From contig QHNR01000066.1 of the NCBI GenBank assembly GCA_003218475.1, positions 1-33,400 of the forward strand: 33,400 nt of DNA, read 5' to 3'. Position 1 is the stretch's first letter. Each line of letters begins with the position of its first letter. Positions 33,332 through 33,400 of the stretch are shown piece by piece. The notes beneath the pieces are model-generated. The model did no database searches and was not told the DNA's origin. It saw nothing but the letters and a program-made list of their open reading frames with translations. The position numbers were made by a program, and so were the translations under genes. Source of the stretch: Verrucomicrobiota bacterium (GTDB taxonomy: Bacteria; Verrucomicrobiota; Verrucomicrobiia; Chthoniobacterales; UBA10450).

Positions 33332-33400
33332 TTAGCAGACACGGGCGCGCAGAAAACGCCCATTGTCGTGCAACCGCACCTTGCCGCTGGCAAGAAGATC
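33332..33400 (-). CDS. C-terminal 22 residues of an unidentified protein (cut by window edge)
   Basis: The minus strand from 33400 reads 22 codons to a TAA at 33332-33334: DLLASGKVRLHDNGRFLRAR, then two more residues. The wording looks like a natural winged-helix-like protein end, faintly like the tail of HemN/HemW-type radical SAM proteins, but it is far too short to assign. Codon usage is compatible with neighbouring genes, and repeats begin right after the stop, which supports a real gene end. Confidence 0.4.
   Translation of the reverse strand, partial: DLLASGKVRLHDNGRFLRARVC

Overview
The window reads as chromosomal DNA of a Gram-negative, probably soil-dwelling bacterium. My best inference is a Verrucomicrobiota lineage near the Chthoniobacterales/Udaeobacter group. 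The grounds are the LPS-core genes (rfaE1, gmhB, kdsB), the cysD plus fused cysNC pair, nuoB-nuoC split from the rest of complex I, the phoH plus HD-phosphohydrolase pair, and many short palindromic repeats between genes. No search was run, so the taxonomy is inference. Genes are densely packed. I see no rRNA, tRNA, CRISPR array or transposase gene.

Layout. 1-3192: start of a Ku gene (minus strand, cut by the window edge), tatA, an acyl carrier protein, a GT4 glycosyltransferase and a frameshifted alpha/beta hydrolase. 3301-8454: an acidic hypothetical protein coupled to egtB, then egtD, an ABC ATPase and a fused substrate-binding/permease protein. This forms an ergothioneine-synthesis block next to a betaine-type ABC transporter and is the most interesting locus here. 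8599-10693: a succinate-semialdehyde-type dehydrogenase and a frameshifted unknown gene. 10700-13978 (minus): the sulfate-activation operon cysD-cysNC-GNAT. 14139-15359: nuoB and nuoC. 15419-19374 (minus): two secreted proteins of unknown function, phoH and a PgpH-like HD membrane protein. 19527-23639: rfaE1-gmhB-kdsB-pyrG. 23560-25064 (minus): purE-sua5. 25304-31825: aroK-queG, then a MacA-like adaptor, ATPase and two different FtsX/MacB-type permeases. 31856-33151 (minus): purB. 33332-33400 (minus): probable last 22 codons of another gene.

How it fits together. Sulfate activation (cysDNC) feeds cysteine, the sulfur source for ergothioneine. EgtD makes hercynine (histidine betaine) and EgtB adds the thiol. 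The adjacent transporter is of the class that binds quaternary amines, and ergothioneine and hercynine are both such compounds. The heptose and Kdo genes serve LPS. pyrG, purE and purB are nucleotide housekeeping; queG and sua5 modify tRNA.

A second theme is repeats. At least ten short inverted or iterated repeats of several families lie in the window. Several are inside reading frames: in the EgtB interdomain linker, in the NuoC C-terminal tail, in the CysNC N-terminus, probably in a QueG loop, and across the stop codon of the transporter gene. This suggests repeat elements being absorbed in frame at tolerant protein positions.
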